A stretch of 7,149 nucleotides of DNA, from NCBI GenBank assembly GCA_934446485.1, contig CAKSEM010000070.1:1-7149 (forward strand), in the 5' to 3' direction. Below are positions 6,059 through 7,149 of this stretch, piece after piece (position 1 is the first letter of the stretch; every line of letters starts with the position of its first letter). The notes beneath the pieces were generated by a model, which made no database searches, was not told where the DNA came from, and saw only the letters and a list, made by a program, of their open reading frames with translations. This stretch comes from an uncultured Eubacteriales bacterium (GTDB lineage Bacteria > Bacillota > Clostridia > Oscillospirales > CAG-272). The position numbers and the translations under genes are program-made.

Positions 6059-6595
6059 ATGACAAAAACTAAGACGAAATGCAGAATCATTTGGATATGC
6101 ATGACCGGTATCATGATGGCAATGAACATCGTTATGAGTTCGTTCAGTATCCCGGTTCCCGGCGGACACCTTTACCTTTGCGACATTGTTATATGCACGG
6201 CAGCATTGCTCTTTGACCCCGTCGCCGCCTTTATTACCGGAGGTGTCGGATCATTTATCGGAGACATGCTGTTCTACCCCGCGCCGATGTTCGTCTCACT
6301 CGTAACTCACGGCGTGCAGGCAGCTGTGATCTCACTAATTGCCCATCGCACCTTCCGCAGCCGCCCTGTTATAGCCTCAACGCTCGGTGTCACAGTCGGT
6401 GCGATCATTATGGTGATCGGATATACCATCGGCCGCGCGTTTATTTACAGCACTCCCGAATATGCAATAATAAAGCTCCCGTTTGAAATCATGCAGGCGG
6501 CTCTCGGCGCAATATGCGGTGTGTTGCTTTGCCACAAGTGCGGCCTCAGGCAGAAATACAACGCCCTGATGGGAGGTTCGGCAGCAGCCGACTGA
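6059..6595 (+). CDS. ECF transporter S component (vitamin-type substrate-binding membrane subunit)
   Basis: A 178-aa integral membrane protein of about six hydrophobic helices (near residues 10-30, 38-58, 60-72, 78-96, 105-127, 138-158), the size and layout of an energy-coupling-factor S component. The S subunit binds a vitamin or similar substrate and works with a shared EcfA/EcfA'/EcfT module, whose genes are not in this window. Recognisable parts are IPVPGGHLYLCDIVI (31-45), DPVAAFITGGVGSFIGDM (53-70) and the substrate-side LVTHGVQAAV (81-90). They resemble the ECF-ribofla_trS/HmpT-like group (PF07155). The alanine- and methionine-rich first helix, GIMMAMNIVM, may supply the EcfT contact. 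The substrate is not identifiable. The divergent MocR-type gene hints at a vitamin B6-type compound, but HMP, thiamine precursors or riboflavin are not excluded. The start is set by the SD at 6042-6050; the leader carries a perfect hairpin. Confidence 0.85.
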   Translation: MTKTKTKCRIIWICMTGIMMAMNIVMSSFSIPVPGGHLYLCDIVICTAALLFDPVAAFITGGVGSFIGDMLFYPAPMFVSLVTHGVQAAVISLIAHRTFRSRPVIASTLGVTVGAIIMVIGYTIGRAFIYSTPEYAIIKLPFEIMQAALGAICGVLLCHKCGLRQKYNALMGGSAAAD

Positions 6596-6613
6596 CCAGC
6601 TCACGGATATGTC

Positions 6614-6667
6614 AGTCTCCTGTCCTGCATATGATAATACCGTATCTCACTGTATGGACAGGAGGCT
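6614..6667 (+). promoter_or_regulatory. Leader hairpin that sequesters the phosphoesterase SD
   Basis: AGTCTCCTGTCC (6614-6625) pairs with GGACAGGAGGCT (6656-6667), giving 12 bp with one G-U wobble around a 30-nt loop. The right arm contains the whole SD AGGAGG (6660-6665), 5 nt before the ATG at 6671. If the transcript starts upstream, for example by readthrough from the S-component gene, the ribosome site would be masked, implying translational control by refolding, temperature, protein or ligand. A GATAAT at 6633-6638 might be an internal -10; a transcript from there would lack the left arm. The control role is inferred; the pairing is direct. Confidence 0.55.
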
Positions 6668-6670
6668 CAG

Positions 6671-7149
6671 ATGAAGCTCGACAGATTACAAATCGGCGGG
6701 TGGTACCTATGCAATCCGCTAAAGGTTGCAATTCTTGCAGATCTTCATGGCAGACCGTGGAAGTATCTTTCTGAAGCTGTTGCCGAAGAAGCACCGGACA
6801 TGATTATGTTAGCAGGCGATATATCGGAGGGAGATCCGTCAGAGTCTCTGAATACGCTCAGACTTTTATGCCGCCTTGCAGAGCTTGCACCGACATTCTA
6901 TTCTCTCGGGAATCATGAACGGCGTCCCGATGCGGCAGGACTTACAAAGATAAACAAAACGGGGGCTGTACTGCTCGACGACACATTCGTGACTTTGAAC
7001 GGCATTGCAGTCGGAGGCTTGACATCCGGTTACACGTCATCACATTCGTGCCGCTTCAGACGCACAATGACCCCGCCACCCGATACATCGTGGCTGACTC
7101 GTTTTTCTGAGAGCGGAAGCCACAGAATACTCTTGTCGCACCATCCTGA
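6671..7149 (+). CDS. Calcineurin-like metallophosphoesterase, 3' end outside window
   Basis: 159 residues are visible, and the frame is still open at the window edge. Metal-site motifs of the calcineurin-like phosphoesterase fold appear in order: DLH (D24, H26), LAGDI (D50), GNHE (N81, H82) and SHHP (H157, H158). The final GHxH motif would lie beyond the window. Such proteins hydrolyse phosphomonoesters, phosphodiesters or lipid-linked phosphates at a two-metal centre; the substrate is unknown. There is no signal peptide or N-terminal membrane anchor, unlike YkuE-type relatives, so a cytosolic or peripheral location is inferred. A strong AGGAGG SD is 5 nt upstream but lies inside a 12-bp hairpin. 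The gene starts 75 bp after the S-component stop on the same strand, so co-transcription is possible. Confidence 0.9.
   Translation, partial: MKLDRLQIGGWYLCNPLKVAILADLHGRPWKYLSEAVAEEAPDMIMLAGDISEGDPSESLNTLRLLCRLAELAPTFYSLGNHERRPDAAGLTKINKTGAVLLDDTFVTLNGIAVGGLTSGYTSSHSCRFRRTMTPPPDTSWLTRFSESGSHRILLSHHP

Noticed and set aside
6514..6774. 86-aa open frame spanning the S-component end and the phosphoesterase start
   Set aside because: It overlaps two well-supported genes in a different frame and has no recognisable motif.

Overview
The window looks like ordinary chromosome from a Firmicute, probably a gut-type Clostridia lineage (Oscillospiraceae-like), of moderate-to-high GC. The reasons are a hisS-aspS pair with a cysteine-rich HisRS insertion, a VanZ-family membrane protein, a GabR/MocR-type regulator divergent from an ECF-transporter S component, and AGGAG-type ribosome binding sites. 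This placement is inferred from gene content only. No tRNA, rRNA, CRISPR array, insertion sequence or phage gene is visible.

Layout. (1) Positions 2-2640: the 3' part of hisS, then aspS 29 bp downstream, both on the plus strand and probably co-transcribed translation genes. (2) Positions 2641-3865: a likely promoter, a Gfo/Idh/MocA-family oxidoreductase gene with a strong SD, and a 12-bp hairpin that resembles a terminator. (3) Positions 3881-4806: a two-gene unit, an unrecognised 154-aa protein overlapping by one base (TGATG) with a VanZ-like membrane protein. (4) Positions 4854-6595: a minus-strand MocR/GabR-type regulator and a divergent plus-strand ECF S component. They share a 122-bp control region with repeated ATCTGRT elements, a GATAC/GTATC palindrome, a consensus TTGACA facing the regulator and a perfect 10-bp leader hairpin. 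(5) Positions 6596-7149: a leader hairpin that buries the SD of a calcineurin-like metallophosphoesterase gene, which runs off the end of the window.

The most interesting part is region 4. The regulator has the usual GntR-type winged helix followed by an aminotransferase-like domain. However, the PLP-anchoring lysine (GabR K312 equivalent) is arginine (R295), and the protein stops at 360 aa, without the C-terminal subdomain that carries the substrate-carboxylate arginine in GabR. It therefore looks like a MocR protein that cannot form the PLP Schiff base, facing a vitamin-type transporter gene. Whether it senses its ligand differently or is decaying cannot be settled from this sequence. The second best lead is the SD-sequestering hairpin before the phosphoesterase gene. 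The translation and oxidoreductase regions are ordinary.
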